Source: Escarpia spicata (taxonomy: Eukaryota; Annelida; Polychaeta; Sabellida; Siboglinidae). Taken from it: a stretch of DNA of 64,000 nt. How positions within the stretch are numbered: position 1 is the first letter of the stretch; every line of letters begins with the position of its first letter. The notes beneath the pieces were generated by a model. The model made no database searches. It was not told the origin of the DNA and was given only the letters and a program-made list of their open reading frames with translations. Shown here one piece after another: positions 1 to 12,912 of this stretch. Position numbers and translations under genes: made by a program. The stretch lies in contig OZ023213.1 in the NCBI GenBank assembly GCA_963995525.1, positions 14,407,533-14,471,532 on the forward strand, given 5' to 3'.

Positions 1-59
1 TGGTGACTAGATATGATCAGCAAGATCCCAACATTTCAGTATTGGGATACCGTCCTCAA

Positions 60-1601
60 GATGGAAACAGTTAGTTTGATTTTCGTGCGGGCAAACCCAG
101 AACGAACGAGACTTCCCCTTGTATGTGGAAACCCTGAAGGCTTTGGTGGGTTGGTTCTTTTCCCTTGGTCATCAGAACTATGACAGGTGGATTCCCGTAC
201 ACATGCAACACATGGAGATTCTACCTCCAGCCATCCAAGACGAATTAAAAGACAGAGATCACTGTGTTGTTTCGAAGACATCTAGGCGATTCTCATCCAT
301 ATCAATCGACCAGGCTCACGAGCCAAATATTTACCTGGTGAAGGATACAGGGGGTGAAGTGGGACTGACAGAGAATCCTTCAGCTTTCAAAAAGTGGATG
401 ATAGCTGGACCTGAGCAAGCACGACTTCATCAAGAGTTTGAGGAGGAGTTTACCTCAGAAGAAGAAAATAAAAAAAACACCACGAGGACGGACTCTCAAC
501 ACAGAAAACATTCAAAGAACAAACATTTGGTCTTGTTCAGGCTATCCCGGAAATGAACAATCCTTTCCTGGAGTGCAGTCCTGAACTATTAACAAAGGAC
601 TCTCGGAATGTGCTCGACGAGTCTGTTGTGAAAAAAGTTCATACCGTGGAAATAGTGGGGAGGGAGCAATATAACGCTTACCGTCAATGAGTGCTAACTG
701 ACTGCAAACGCTCGATCTATCCTTGAGGCTATCAAGAAAAACTCACTGTCTCTGTTTAGTTATCCAACACCCAAGGCAAAGTCCAAGCAGGCAGGACATA
801 TCTCACTGCTGAAGGATGATGTGTCATTCTTCTCCAAATTACATAATAGTCATGTAGAATAGGGATGGAGACATGGGAACCTTCTTCAAGCAAGGCTTTG
901 TCCCATATTCTCCATCTCTCTCTGACAGAGGTCAACTACGACACGACAAAGGAATGAGTCGGATTTGCTAAGCATTCTGACCAAGAGACGGATGAGCTAC
1001 ATACAGAACCTCCTAGATCATTCGGTGTGAAAGTTCTTGATGGTGCTGCTGTTGTGCACGTCCTGCCAAGCATTATGAGTCATCCAGTGAGAAACGTGGC
1101 AAAGTAATCTGAAGGACGGTTGCTGGTCAAAATATTAAGGTTCCAGGGAACTGGGCAGATTTCCTATGTGACACCACCAATAAGCAAGATCTCTTTGCAT
1201 TCCTTTCCAGCAAGGTTATGTCTGCCGAATGCAAAGAAGACAAGCAGCTCTTCATTACATCTGGCAGCACAGTTGTCAGCAGAGGCACCGGCCACTGCAT
1301 GTCGAAGTTTGATCACAAGGAAGCGGATAAAAGAATACTTATCCAACTGCAAGATGCCATGGAGAGTGGTTCTAACACCTGCTTGGTGCACACTGTGGAC
1401 ACTGATGTAGTCGTAATCTTCATCGGCAAATTGGCGACGAATTGTTCAATGTTTTCTTCTACCATTTTTTCTAAATGGCTAAAAAGGCTCCAGCAAGGTC
1501 ATGTGTCTTGGTTCCAGAAAATGTATCAAAATTCATGGCACACAGATTGTCAGGAAAATATTTGGTGCTTTTGTCCGGCATGTCTACATCATGTTGCTTA
1601 G
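60..1601 (+). pseudogene. Broken copy of an uncharacterised animal gene family (left arm)
   Basis: Two conserved blocks are readable in separate frames. Block 1 (119-556) has G-W-F-F-S-L-x-H-Q-N-Y-D-R-W, then I-D-Q-A-H-E-P-N, P-S-A-F-K-K-W-M and an acidic E-E-E-F-T-S-E-E-E. Block 2 (1,218-1,601) has H-K-E-A-D-K-R-I-L-I-Q-L-Q-D-A-M-E-S and H-T-V-D-T-D-V-V-V-I. From memory, this pair of blocks recurs in many unnamed proteins of corals, fish and molluscs, with H-E-E-A-D-T-R-I and T-V-D-T-D-V typical. Function is unknown and mobility is plausible. The blocks are out of frame with each other and joined by stop-containing sequence, so the copy is dead. The opposite-arm copy at 41,724-43,536 is a little better preserved. 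Confidence 0.65.
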
Positions 1602-1656
1602 CTGCCTCAACAATAACATAACACATGTCTATGTTGTGTTGCACAAAATAAGCCAA

Positions 1657-4488
1657 TCTTAACTATGCATTTCGCGTGATAACATTGGATATGTGTTTTG
1701 CGTGTAATGACAGGTCGCTTTACTGAAGGCATTTGTTAACATAATTTATGCACTAAAGTTGTAATAGTGTACTGTGGTTTCAATAGGTAGTTTGGACTCA
1801 AAACAACATTTAATACAAAAGTAAGTTTAGTTATTATGATTTTGTTGTCGGGCATATACTTAACATTAAGATGTGTTTTTAAAACATAATGTATTGACCT
1901 TCTCATTAATGCATGTCACTATAAATTGTAGATTTAAAGTGGCATATGTTGTCTATGCATTGTCGTTCATGCACTATCAATGCATTTCGTGGAGTGTCAA
2001 TTATTTCACACAAAAACGTACACATGCTTTGTATTGTTAGTGATGTCCATTTTCACCAACGATGAGAATTGTCGTGCAGTAGCTTGGAAAACACATCGAG
2101 AACGTGAAGCTCATCTTGGTGAGCTCTGGAATGGATTTCTTCTAACAAGAAATCACTGACGATGGGCGGACCTTGATGAACACTCAATGCAATTGCTGGA
2201 AGCAGACGATGGAAAAGGCCGTGCGAAGTTGTCCACCGTTCTAAGAAGAACTAGCGGAAGCTGTTTTGAGAAAAGGAATCATATTGGGGGAAAGAAGAAC
2301 ATGATATAACGGCTTCTTTACAAAGGAAGCCAAGATGACCGTTGTCCGTGCATCCTCCATCTCAGTAAAAGCCAGCTGTGGCATCATCAATTCACCGAAC
2401 ACCACCGCACTTCAACACTCTCAGGACCGGTCACGTTATGGTCCCAAGTTTAGGCGAAATGTACATGCGAAACAAATCTTGCTTGTCTGGATGTTGCTAC
2501 GCCAAATACGTTCCAGTATATAATTCATTCACATCATAACGTTCGAGGTTCATTCTGCTAATGCTAACGCAGATTCACTGGTGACACAGCTACAACTGAC
2601 AACACAACCACTACTAATGATATATCCATCACTTATGTCACATAAAGTTATAGAACTGATGATCCTGCTACTGTTCAACCCCCACCCCATACATGAAATA
2701 TCATCAAACACACTGAAAAGGTTGTGTATATAGACGAAGACTGCATTGCTGTCAAGCATTATAACATTGTGGTACATACAAAAGTAAAGGACATAATCTT
2801 TTTAAAGATACCAGCGCGAGGCTGGATTAAATAGGGAAAGTGGGATATAAAGAAATGGAAATGTTAGACCAAGTAACACCACATACCTCTGTCGGCAGTG
2901 TTACGTAATTATAGCCAACGACAAAACAATTTGGATGATAACAATATATTTCAACTATAAGAGTTGTTATTCTAGAGATGCCAGTTGTGTTAAATTTATA
3001 ACGTTTGTGGCACAATTATATGGATCGCATATTGATATCACTATATAGTCTACCAGAAGTTAATTACACCTTTACACCATGGAATTGTACCATTTTTTTC
3101 TTCTTCAAAAATTGTGTCAATGCGTAATGCGATACCAGGCGAAATGCATACTTTTTGTAACTGTTGTGCCGATACTTACTAAAAAAACTGTTGTGGTTCC
3201 ATTGTTAATACAAATATCACAAACCGTCAAAGCCAAATATTTGTTAACCAGCTATTCTGTGTATGCTGGTGGGATTGTTAAGAACATTGTTATGTTAATT
3301 GTGTTGTTGTTAAGACATAGACGCAATTGTAAATCAAAATATGTTGTCAAGTATGTTTGACAATGTGTTAATAGTGAAGCTAAATATGAAGTTTTCTAAA
3401 TAATGCCACGAAGTTAATAAAATACGTTATCAGCGACAGGTATCCAATTACAGCGAATATAGGCAATATCCGCGAAACACATTTTTTTAATTTAGAGTAA
3501 ACACAGTTATCTCGTAGCCGTCGCTATGCTCTGTTTCGACTAAGCGCAGTTGGAAAAGTAAATAAATCTACTGTTCTGTCAAGCATGAGTTCAATGATGC
3601 ACTTGTTGCTTTGTTCTCCACTATATATGACATAGCTGGTTAATTACAACATAATCGGATCAACATGTCCAATAGTGTAGCGTGTTTAATAAGAAAACGT
3701 GTTTGATATGCGCTGCCAGCGTTGCCTACTATGCACCTTTTGGCAACAACACGCTACTATCTGCTCTATGCGTGATAGAACCGGCCAACCCACTACCTCA
3801 TCCCCCCTATGTCAACGCCGTCTCCGCAGGTATGGGCATCCCCGTTTTGATCCCGAGACTGCAGGATGGCGCCGCCCAAGAGGACGACCCACGACCCGTG
3901 GTCCGACTCCATCGCCCATGACCTGACCACTGATGGCAGTGACATCACCACCGCGACCCAGATGTGCCATGACCGTTCCGGTTGGTTGACAGTCATCAGA
4001 GATATGCCTACGCTTGAGCCCGATCATGGCACTTGATTGATAGATTGTTTTTGTAAGAAAGTTCTTCATGTTCTACGTCGTTCATGAAACGAATTACAAT
4101 GTGTGGTAGCAAGATAAAGCAAGCACCGATGTTATCGAGGAAACGAGTTGTCGAGAGACAGGCGACGCAAACTCTGCTAGCTTGCCTACATCCCTCGTCC
4201 TTTAAGTCATGTTTAAGCAATCACGCGAGGCACCCTTGATGTTGCTAAAATATGAAGTCGCCAGAATACGAACTGGCGAGATAAATCATTTCGTTGAAGT
4301 GTGTACCATTAGACACCTTGGTGTGTACTGCATAAAACAAAAATACCTGAGATTAACAGTCGACACGGCACCGTTACTACCATCCCCATCCAACATAATA
4401 CAAAATAGAAGTAGTGCAAATATTCAACTATGACAAAACTCAGTTTGCATGTTTTCTTTAGTCGGTATCTGTTTGCAGGTACTGCATA
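1657..4488. other. Noncoding part of the left arm
   Basis: No convincing gene is seen. The sequence is AT-rich and mostly matches 38,465-41,700 inverted. Short open frames near 2,335-2,523, 3,682-3,921 and 4,209-4,433 survive in both arms with many substitutions and without domain similarity I recognise. They look like chance frames in duplicated DNA. About 2,860-3,480 has no counterpart at the expected place in the right arm. Confidence 0.5.
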
Positions 4489-4494
4489 GAGGAC
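4489..4494. other. Empty insertion site for the long-TIR element
   Basis: The hexamer gaggac (gtcctc on the other strand) occurs once here within sequence that continues uninterrupted on both sides. In the right arm the same flanks are separated by the 5,094-bp element, with gtcctc on each side (33,359-33,364 and 38,459-38,464). This is the pre-insertion allele preserved in the paralogous arm. Confidence 0.85.
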
Positions 4495-5427
4495 TGTCAT
4501 ATTGGTCCCGTGTAGTATTATAATAAATATTGTCTACTTAGAAAGTCTCGAGAGATTGTGAGAGGACGCCATAATTATAATGGTATTTACGTAATTAATA
4601 ATTATTTGATGTTATCAATATATTCACCTGTACATTCATATAATTAATATATTCCGTAAGTTTGCTTATCTGGTTGTTGAATATCTGCATGCGCATATGT
4701 TTTGGCTATCTAAAATATCCCCCAAAACTGTTTATGGAAACCTGAGGGTTGACATCAACAATCATCACTCAAACAGTAAAAATTTCGCTACAATACGTAC
4801 ACTTATAACGGTCTGGAATCCAAACCAGCATGCACTGCTCGTTATGGTTTACACGCTTCATTTAATTACTTTGAGGAGTTTCAGAATATTACCTGAAAGT
4901 GTTTATTTTATAGATCTTCGCCAGCAATGGTGATAACACAGCCCACCGATAATTAATTTGCTCAAGACTTGAACGCAAAACCTTATTGGTGTGTAAGGAC
5001 ATGCCCAATGCGTTCTCGCCATGTCTGCTTTATGTGCAGTTATAACATTTTGTTATCTAATAAACGTTATTCGATTTTTTAAACATTTAACCCTGCATAA
5101 AGCATTGCTCTTTTTGTTTGTTATTTTGTCCATCTTGGCTCTCACTGAAACATTAACTGGACGTTATGTTGACCAATACTGAAACCAGTCGAATGCACCT
5201 TCCTGAAATGAGTAAGACAAAATCGTTGTTCGTACGATGGAGTACCGTCCGGCGGTATGTGTGCGATCGGGAGTTGACGATGTCCTCATGCAATACCACA
5301 TGTAATATCTGGAAACGTAATATAGTACGTATTGTTAGTTACGTATATATTAATATATGCACATTGGAATTTAGATATGTTAACATTTTTCGCTATGCAA
5401 TCGCGAGCCACGTTGTTTGCAACTATT

Positions 5428-5745
5428 AGGAAGACAATAGTACAGTGGCGCAGTGTCTAGAACAACGCACACTCAACCGAGAGAACACTGAATCCTGTGC
5501 TGTCGTATCGAACCGTGGGCAAGTTCTTTCACTCAGCTTTACGATTGGATACCTTGCAAAAGACAATGATGGATATTTATGTAGGAATATTGTTCGTTCA
5601 TTAATTGCAGAGCGGCTGAATGTTTCACAGAAACGTCGCGATGTTGTTCGACTGAACGGTTCTGCCATGAATTAAAGTATAAAACGCTTTGAACAGGCCA
5701 GACGATTGCGAAGTACAACAAACCGTTTATCATCCAAGTCTCGCG
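5428..5745 (+). repeat. tRNA-derived SINE, copy 1
   Basis: The head gtggcgcagtgtctagaac resembles a Pol III A box. About 50 bases on, gtatcgaacc resembles a B box. A shared body (gggcaagttctttcactcag) and tail (tctgccatgaattaaagt, then cgctttgaacag) follow. The same architecture is seen at 16,858-17,125, 30,685-30,965 and, with the best-preserved promoter boxes, 51,514-51,832. Confidence 0.65.
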
Positions 5746-5849
5746 TAAATGCTTTATTAGGCTGGTTCTTTTAAAGGCTCGTGTCAGATTTTAGACATAT
5801 GTTCAAAGATTGTTTGAACTATTCGAGTGATTTCACTGGTTGTAATATT

Positions 5850-6632
5850 CGAGTGATTTCATTAATGATATGTCGTGTTAATGAACAATTTTTTTCATCC
5901 TTTTTCGTGTTTGCTTATTTGAACTATGACCTGGTAATTACCTACATGACACTTTGGCTTTGTTCGCTTGTCTTTTTTGCGAAGCTTACTTTATACAAAA
6001 TTTGTAACAATTTTGGTTTTTCATATATTGTTTCCAACTGATGCCACACCACTATACAAATGTGTGCGATACATTCATGTACATTTCTGCTAATTGATTA
6101 AGTGTCTGGATAGTTTCTTGCACAGTTGCAACACATGTAGTTCTAACACGCGAACTAATGGTTCATCCGAGTTTCTCTGAAAGATGTCTTATTTGAAAAA
6201 GCATTTTGTTTTAAGAAAAAAAAAGATTATCAGTATTTCGTGAGCATATCTATCAATTACACTTGAGGTTTTATTTTTCCATCGTCTTTCTTGTGGACAA
6301 ATATGAGTATCCGCACTGTTATAGTGCTATATTTATCTGTTCCACCTATTTCTTTCGGAACGCTGGTTTTGTGACGATGTTGTTCAATCTGTCCAGAACT
6401 GTTTTGTGGGACAGCCAGCTCACCACACCATCTGACGAGCAGAGGAAGAACAGTCCCGATGAACGCTGCCTGTCACTCGAATTTCCTACTTATGTGATAA
6501 GAAAATATCGTTATTTATCTGATAAAATATAACATAGTTGAATGAATGAATGAATGACTGAATGTATTATTTGTTTTCAACAAGTGGATCACGGACATGT
6601 TCCAATCTCATGTCATTTTAAAAGATTGTTTG
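5850..6632 (+). repeat. Dispersed ~780-bp block, copy 1
   Basis: Recurs directly at about 11,640-12,400 and inverted at about 22,890-23,510. Copy B of the surrounding duplication lacks it exactly here. The flanks repeat a near-identical stretch (attgtttgaactattcgag on the left, attgtttgagctattcgag on the right), as if insertion or unequal exchange duplicated the site. No coding capacity is recognised. It ends in a short (tgaa)n tract at about 6,540. Confidence 0.65.
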
Positions 6633-7569
6633 AGCTATTCGAGTGATTTCTTTGGTTGTTCTGAACAACGTAAACTGTCCACCCTACGTAACGTCTTAAC
6701 AAAATGTTGCTTGACCGACGGAAGGTGAAACGTTGGAGAAAACTGTTACATCATTTGTTTTAAACGACGGGGTTGAGTGATTTGGGAAACCGTCCTGTGC
6801 GTCTGTAAAGGTGAAGCTTCAATTTTCATTTGAAAAATTACACAACCATTTCTAATATTTTCATGGCTTCACTTTTGCGATGTAGTCGTGTGATTAATTA
6901 CATACGGACATTCACCGCCTGGTGGTTTTTGCTATTCAACAAATATATGCTGTTTATACTGATCGTACCAACCCACGAGCCATAGGTAATTGGACCATTT
7001 CGTAAAATATTGTCTCGTTTTAGACGACAACTGCTTCCTCAGTTCAATACATGTAAGGTCAAGAATTTGAATCAATGTGTACATCACCTTCCTTGATGCA
7101 ACCATACCTGCATGACGTCACTTGAGGTGCATCCACCAGTAGCCATGCTGCATGGTCCCCGGAACCAGGAATTTGTTCGTTAATGAATAGGATTAGTTAC
7201 AACATGTTAGTGTATGATGTCTCCGTCGAAACACATTTTGTCGAATCAGTGAGCGCTTAGAAGTCCTCATTCTAATAAATATGCGGTGGTTTATAGGCAG
7301 AGAACAGAGAATTTATATGTAACTTAATCCGATGTGTAAGAACTGAGAAGTCGCTACGTCACGATCCAATGCTTCCAAAACCAGTTCAGATAGAATACCC
7401 GCTACCCGCACGTACAGAGTTGATATAACTAAGTTACGGCCGTATATTCCTTGGTCCGCATTTGATTGCTGAAAAAACCTTCCACTTCCGGTTCTTTAGT
7501 ATCTTGTAATTACGCGAATAACATATCTGCCGCATCTGAGCATACAAGATGTTTAAAGCACTGATCACG

Positions 7570-7625
7570 ACGCCGTAATTACGGCATATATCTCTCGTAA
7601 TTACGAGATAGTATCACGTATTTAC
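7570..7625. repeat. Short palindromic tandem motif
   Basis: The motif tcgtaattacgaga, itself nearly palindromic, repeats about three times with changes. The equivalent in copy B is at 18,064-18,120. Its role is unknown. Confidence 0.5.
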
Positions 7626-7967
7626 GAGATAGGCAATTTTATTCCGGTGGAAGGTTACCGTACAGTGTACATGTGCGGCGCGGTGACCAAAAACGGTTTA
7701 ATATAAATTCACTGCGCCACAGGTAGCCAACGCACAGTTCGTATTGAAGATGTCATGCTTGGTGGTCACGCCGATGTATGCAGAGGACATGCGCAGATGA
7801 TCGTTGAATCATCTCGACGATGTGTATCAGCTTTTAGGTATTGCCGACCAGGGCCGCTTATCAGAAGTCGAGCGGCGAAGTGATCAGTTCTTTAATCATC
7901 TTGTATGCTCAGAGGCGGCAGAGGTGTTATTCGCGCTATACCCCATAAATTACGTTATCGACGGTAT

Positions 7968-8038
<71 letters not shown>

Positions 8039-8048
8039 TGAGTTCGTG

Positions 8049-8096
<48 letters not shown>

Positions 8097-8122
8097 TGTG
8101 TGTATGTGTGTGTGTGTGCGTC
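7968..8122. repeat. (GT)n microsatellite
   Basis: GT dinucleotide tract with scattered TT and AT interruptions. It occupies the same position in copy B (18,459-18,754), where it is longer. Confidence 0.97.
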
Positions 8123-8579
8123 CGTACACGATTACAGATTTCCTTCTCCACCCTTTATATCTGAGGCGCCGAACTATAATGAGTTTATTGGCGACGCGTC
8201 CGAAAAAAATAACACATTTTCTCTGTTTGTAATTCGTTTTTGTATATACACGAACTATGAGCTATTGTTCTCTATCACGCGAACTACAAGTCGAATACCA
8301 GGGACCTGTAATAAGAAATAAATTTGGCGTTGTCTAACGATAAATTGTTCAAACCTTTGTTAAAGTATACGTTATGTTGAACACTTCTTGAAAACATGTT
8401 CTGCGTTCGGTCTATGAAAAATGTACGCGGTAGTGTTTTCAATTAAAACAAATTAAACGCTTCAAACTTTAATCTTTATTAAGGATCCCTGGTATTCGAC
8501 TTGTAACGTTCGCGTGATAGAGAAACAATAGCTCAGCGTTCGTGTATATACAAAAAAACGAATTAAAACGAGAAATTTT

Positions 8580-8692
8580 ATTTAAGAACACTCAAACTCA
8601 CACACACATACACACACCACACAACACACATCACACATGCACACACCACACACACATACACATACATATACAAATACACACGCACACGGACA
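8580..8692. repeat. Interrupted (CA)n tract
   Basis: Imperfect CA repeats with CACACCACA and CATACA variants. The counterpart in copy B is 19,634-19,793. Confidence 0.9.
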
Positions 8693-9478
8693 TAGGGAAA
8701 TACAATTACGATGTTATTATGGCAGAATAATTGTGCAGAATGTTGTTTCAGTTAAAAGCAACACTAATTCGGTGAATATTGAAATAAAGACACCGAGACA
8801 ACATATTCATTGTAAAGCAGTAGCTTTATTGTAGCGACATGTTCTCATATTCATGCTTGATACAGGCGAACGTGTAGGACGTATATTCAGAGAACATTCT
8901 ATCTCTACATGCCCGCTTTTACCATATTCTTGCGACGACAGACAGAGAAACCAGAGACTGCCACTATAAACGTGCAAATAACATAGGTATTTAGTGACGA
9001 TATAACTATGGTATAACAATAACAAAAATAATAATAACAAAGGTAATAATAATAATAATTATTAAAAAAACTAAAGAGTATTAACAATAATTATTGGAAA
9101 AGACCTTATAAAATGTTACATCATCTTGGTGCATACACATATGTGAAAAGCAACAAATAAATAAATAACCAGTTGGTACATCTCTCTTTGCATTCAGGTT
9201 TAGTTTTTCTCGAAAACAATTACAAGAGTGACATCGGTTAATACAAAATAATGCCAAAGAAATTGCATTGTCAAATAATATCGAACCCCTCTGCCAATAT
9301 AGGATACAGAGTGACAATATAGGATACAGTGTGAGAATATTGTACATCGATAACGACAGCAGGCGGAGATGAATATCGGCGACGGCGAATAAAAATACAC
9401 AAATGCTCTATAAAAAAGAATGTACATTAAAAAGGATGAATATGTAAGTTACCTTCAAGTTTTCTGCTTATCGCTTAC

Positions 9479-9658
9479 CACAGCAGCCGTTGCAACTGCT
9501 GACACAACGATGGCGATGGCAATCGAAGTAATGCCTGTATCCGTTATATCGCCTGTAGCGAATGGGACGTCCCCACTTGCAGTAGACGTAGCGATTGCAT
9601 CCGTTGCAAACTGTTGCCTGCCAGCTGCTATATCTCTCACAGTAAGACTATCTGCAGC
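9479..9658 (-). pseudogene. Decayed Cys-rich exon 3 (copy A)
   Basis: On the minus strand a 180-nt exon is bounded by an acceptor (ttttattgcag) and a donor (G|gtaagc). With phase 1 entry it reads Cys/Tyr/Arg-rich, with about ten Cys and an ending S-C-N-G-C-C-G. A TAG at the third codon breaks it; copy B has GAG there. It lies downstream of the other two Cys-rich exons and shares their 1-1 phase. A different frame, hydrophobic and Ala/Thr-rich, is fully open in both copies, as is the plus strand. The Cys frame is therefore chosen by phase and by composition shared with its neighbours. No named domain is recognised. Confidence 0.5.
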
Positions 9659-9910
9659 CTGCAATAAAAGTTATTGATATATTTTATGAAAAGAGCATTC
9701 ATTGGGAACCAAATGAAAACAAAACATGATATAACGCTAACTAAATCATACTGTGATGGTTGTCAGTAAGAATGTCTTGCATCATTCGCATATCTACTAA
9801 AATAGGTTACACCCGTTGTCTTAACGCTGGACATAACATTATCAAGTTGTACATTGTAATAAGAAGGTGACCCCTCTTGTTAGAAGGAAAGGAACAAAAT
9901 GCATACAAAC

Positions 9911-10117
9911 CGCATCCTCCCAAACGCGGGTAGTAAGACTGGTTCAATTCACATGAGCGGTAGTAGGTGGTGCCTCTGTTACATTTATAATAGTAGCGAC
10001 CGTAGACGTTTGACGATGAGTAGTAGTGGGCGTTTCGGCTGTACCGACAGCGATCATTGCAGAGTCCTTCAAAACATGAACCACAATGACATGATTTAAC
10101 AAGATTGTAGTCCACAG
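9911..10117 (-). pseudogene. Cys/Tyr-rich exon 2 remnant (copy A)
   Basis: A minus-strand exon of 207 nt, phase 1 in and 1 out. The acceptor is gagcttgtag|CTGTGG and the proposed donor is TGCG|gtttgt. It is open throughout. Cysteines occur as S-C-H-C-G-S-C-F-E-G-L-C-N-D-R-C, followed by single Cys in Y-K-C, R-S-C and G-G-C among many Tyr. There are eight Cys, consistent with a disulfide-bonded extracellular module. It lies between exon 1 (11,026-11,205) and exon 3 (9,479-9,658) in the expected order. Exon 1 is broken, so this copy is probably a non-expressed relic although this exon is intact. The donor is not a strong match. Confidence 0.5.
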
Positions 10118-11025
10118 CTACAAGCTCCAGAAGGCATGCGGACAAGGAAGCCTTTGGCTTATCGAGAGTTCAACAATTGTCCACCGACGTATAACCCGCG
10201 ATCGATTTTTATATGACATATTCACACAATCATCAGGTAATTTGTTCCAGTCATTTACTCTCCTCTGAGAGAATGAATACTTTCTAATATCCAACCTACT
10301 CTGATCCTTCATTAATTCTGCGTCGTGCCCTTTGGTTATGATGTCTTCTTTCAGTTTGAAAAAATATATTATTATCAATATCCTCATAATCATTCAATAT
10401 CATACAAAACTTATATTTGGTCTCCTCTTAGTCATTTAGTCTCTAGTGTTATCAACCCTCTTTCTAATAGGCGTCTTTCGTGACCAAGATCGTTGAGTTC
10501 AGATACTAGCTTAGATTTTCTTCGTTGCTCTCTTTCTAGCTGATTTATGTCCTTTTTTCGATATGGCCTCCATGGTTGTATACAATAATCCAAATGTGGC
10601 CTAACTAACAATGTGAACAGTTTAATGTGATTCTAATGTAAATAATTGGGATGTATTTACGAAGTGCATCACTATGCACGTCACAAATGAATAAATATAG
10701 CCAATACGTACTAATATTGTTTGAACGTTGTTGACTAAAAACAAAATTGCTTCCAATAGTTTTCCTCTAATTTTTATCTATGAAGCAGTGACGGCCATTT
10801 GAATTGTCTTTGATCAATAATGATAATTTGGATAAGTAATGTTTTTATAGGTAATAATAGGGTATGTGCGTTATAAATTGTTTCCGCTTCCTGAACATGC
10901 GAAGATTAGCGCCTCGGTACCATTAAACTATAATATTGATCATCAAAATGTTACAAAAACACAGCTAGATAAATGATCTTTTCTTGAATTACACCAACAT
11001 TCAGCAGTGTGATGGCTACTCTTAC

Positions 11026-11205
11026 CACAGCTTCCAGACAGAGTGACACATTGGTGCTCGGGGCAACGGCCGTACATTACTCTCCTGCCGACACATCTGT
11101 AGTAGTAGGGCAGAGGCTTCACCAGTGACGGGTAGAAGTAGTTAGAGCGACGATTCCTACATCAATCGTAGTTGTAACCGTTCCAACATCCATCGTAACG
11201 GTGCG
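11026..11205 (-). pseudogene. Cys-rich exon 1 with internal stop (copy A)
   Basis: Minus strand, 180 nt, acceptor ctttcag, donor TGTG|gtaagag, phase 1-1. It is clearly homologous to the third exon of the gene at 28.6-29.6 kb, sharing R-Y-D-G-C-W-N-G, then R-N-R-R-S-N-Y-F-Y-P and P-Y-Y-Y-R-C-V-G-R-R. A TGA replaces the Cys codon after N-Y-D, and an upstream Cys is Tyr. Past the stop the frame continues with three more Cys up to the donor, where the 29-kb copy has an in-frame TAG. No signal-peptide exon is found upstream on this strand; a (GT)n tract lies there. Confidence 0.7.
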
Positions 11206-11319
11206 CTGAAAGGAAAAGAAAGGAAACCTTCGAATTGTTAAATTTTGTCCAACATTCCATCAGATTAGAATACACACATACACCAATTCGCATGCACGTA
11301 CTCACGCATGCACGCACGT

Positions 11320-11439
<120 letters not shown>

Positions 11440-11639
11440 GCAAACATGACTGTAACGTATGGGTGCCTGTTCTAATAGTCGTCTAATCCAAAACTAAAAC
11501 ATATTTATAGCAATGTAACCACTGTGTTGTAATAAAGGAACCAAAACGCACTTACCTAAACCACCTCACTTAAGATTCTCTTTAAGTGATTCGTCGTACT
11601 TCAACCGAGCAAATATTAATCGTGTTACTGTTCAACTGT

Positions 11640-12400
11640 TTTTCCTCCTTTTTCGTGTTTGTTTATTTGAATTATGACCTGGTAGTTACCTGCATGACTA
11701 TTTGGTTTCGTTCGCTTGTCTTTTTGGGAAGATTATTTTATACATAATTTAACACAATTTTGGTTTTCATGTATTGTTTGCAACTGACGTCATATCACTC
11801 TACAAATGTGTGCGATACATTCATGTAAATTTCAGCAAATTGATTATGTATCCGGATAGTTTGTTGTACAGTGGCAATACATGTAGTTTTAACACGCGAT
11901 CTAATGGTTCATCAGAGTTTCTATGAAAGATGTCTGATTTGAAAAAGCATTGTGTTTGAACAAAATACAGTTAGAATTGCAAAAGAGATTATCAGTATTT
12001 CGTGAGCGTATCTATCAATTACACTTAATGTTTTATTGTTCCATCGTCTCTCTTTTGGACAAATACGAGTATCCGCACTGCTGTTGTGCTATATTGATCT
12101 GTTCCACCTATTTCGTTCAGAACGCTGGTTTGGTGAAGATGTTGTTCCATCTGTCCAGAAATGTTTTGTGGGACAGCCAGCTCACCACACCATCTGACGA
12201 GCAGAGGAAGAACATTTTCCGATGAACTCAGCCTGTCATTCGTATTTCCTAATGATGTGATGAGAAAATATCGTTATTTATCTGATAAAATATACTACAG
12301 TTGAATGAATGAATGACTGAATGTGTTATTTGTGTTCAACAAGTGGATCACGGACATGTTCCAATCTCATGTCATATGCTACTAAGGGATACTAGCATTT
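11640..12400 (+). repeat. Dispersed ~780-bp block, copy 2
   Basis: Direct match to 5,880-6,632 (for example cctttttcgtgtttg near the start and agtggatcacggacatgttc near the end). It extends a little further and meets the inverted copy at 22,890-23,510. No gene is recognised. Confidence 0.7.
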
Positions 12401-12639
12401 AGCAATGTTGAAATGTCTATGTTTAAAAAGAATACGTGCATTGAAAGACTAAAGACGCGGTGTACGATCGCGACCATGATCAATTGTACTGAACGGATTT
12501 GATTAGAATGAAGCACGATACTTACGTGAGTCATTTATAAAATGAATGCCACTTTTTTAATTCGATGAAATTTCGTCATTAATTGTTTGTTTTAAGGAAA
12601 CAACCAACGCCCTAAGCCTGACCCAATGTTAAAAGAGCG

Positions 12640-12912
<273 letters not shown>

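Larger units (their letters stand above)
1..5358 (+). repeat. Left arm of a large inverted duplication
   Basis: This segment matches the reverse complement of 32,526-43,328 nearly throughout. Shared landmarks in the same order are the start (1 with about 43,325), the broken gene (60-1,601 with 43,536-41,724), short reading frames near 3,682-3,921 and 4,209-4,433, and the block 4,697-5,340 (with 33,110-32,530). The match ends abruptly near 5,358/32,526 just after an AT-rich ttacgtatatattaatata string. It begins before base 1, so the arm is longer than the window shows. Large indels separate the arms. The right arm has a 5.1-kb insertion, and about 2,860-3,480 differs from its counterpart. Most of this arm outside the broken gene is noncoding. 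Confidence 0.85.
5335..11220 (+). repeat. Segmental duplication, copy A
   Basis: Matches copy B (16,745-22,125) in direct orientation through several stretches: 5,335-5,820 with 16,745-17,250; 6,635-7,970 with 17,250-18,460; the GT tract; 8,700-10,200 with 19,800-21,290; and 10,200-11,080 with 21,300-22,110. Copy A alone has the ~780-bp block at 5,850-6,632. It carries three reverse-strand exon remnants of a Cys-rich gene (11,026-11,205; 9,911-10,117; 9,479-9,658). Long stretches such as 6,640-7,800 and 8,130-9,400 contain nothing else I can identify. Confidence 0.8.

Noticed and set aside
9420..9677. Ala/Thr/Val-rich frame conserved in copies A and B
   Set aside because: It shares no phase with neighbouring exons, has no signal peptide or domain, and substitutions show no coding bias; kept only as an alternative reading.
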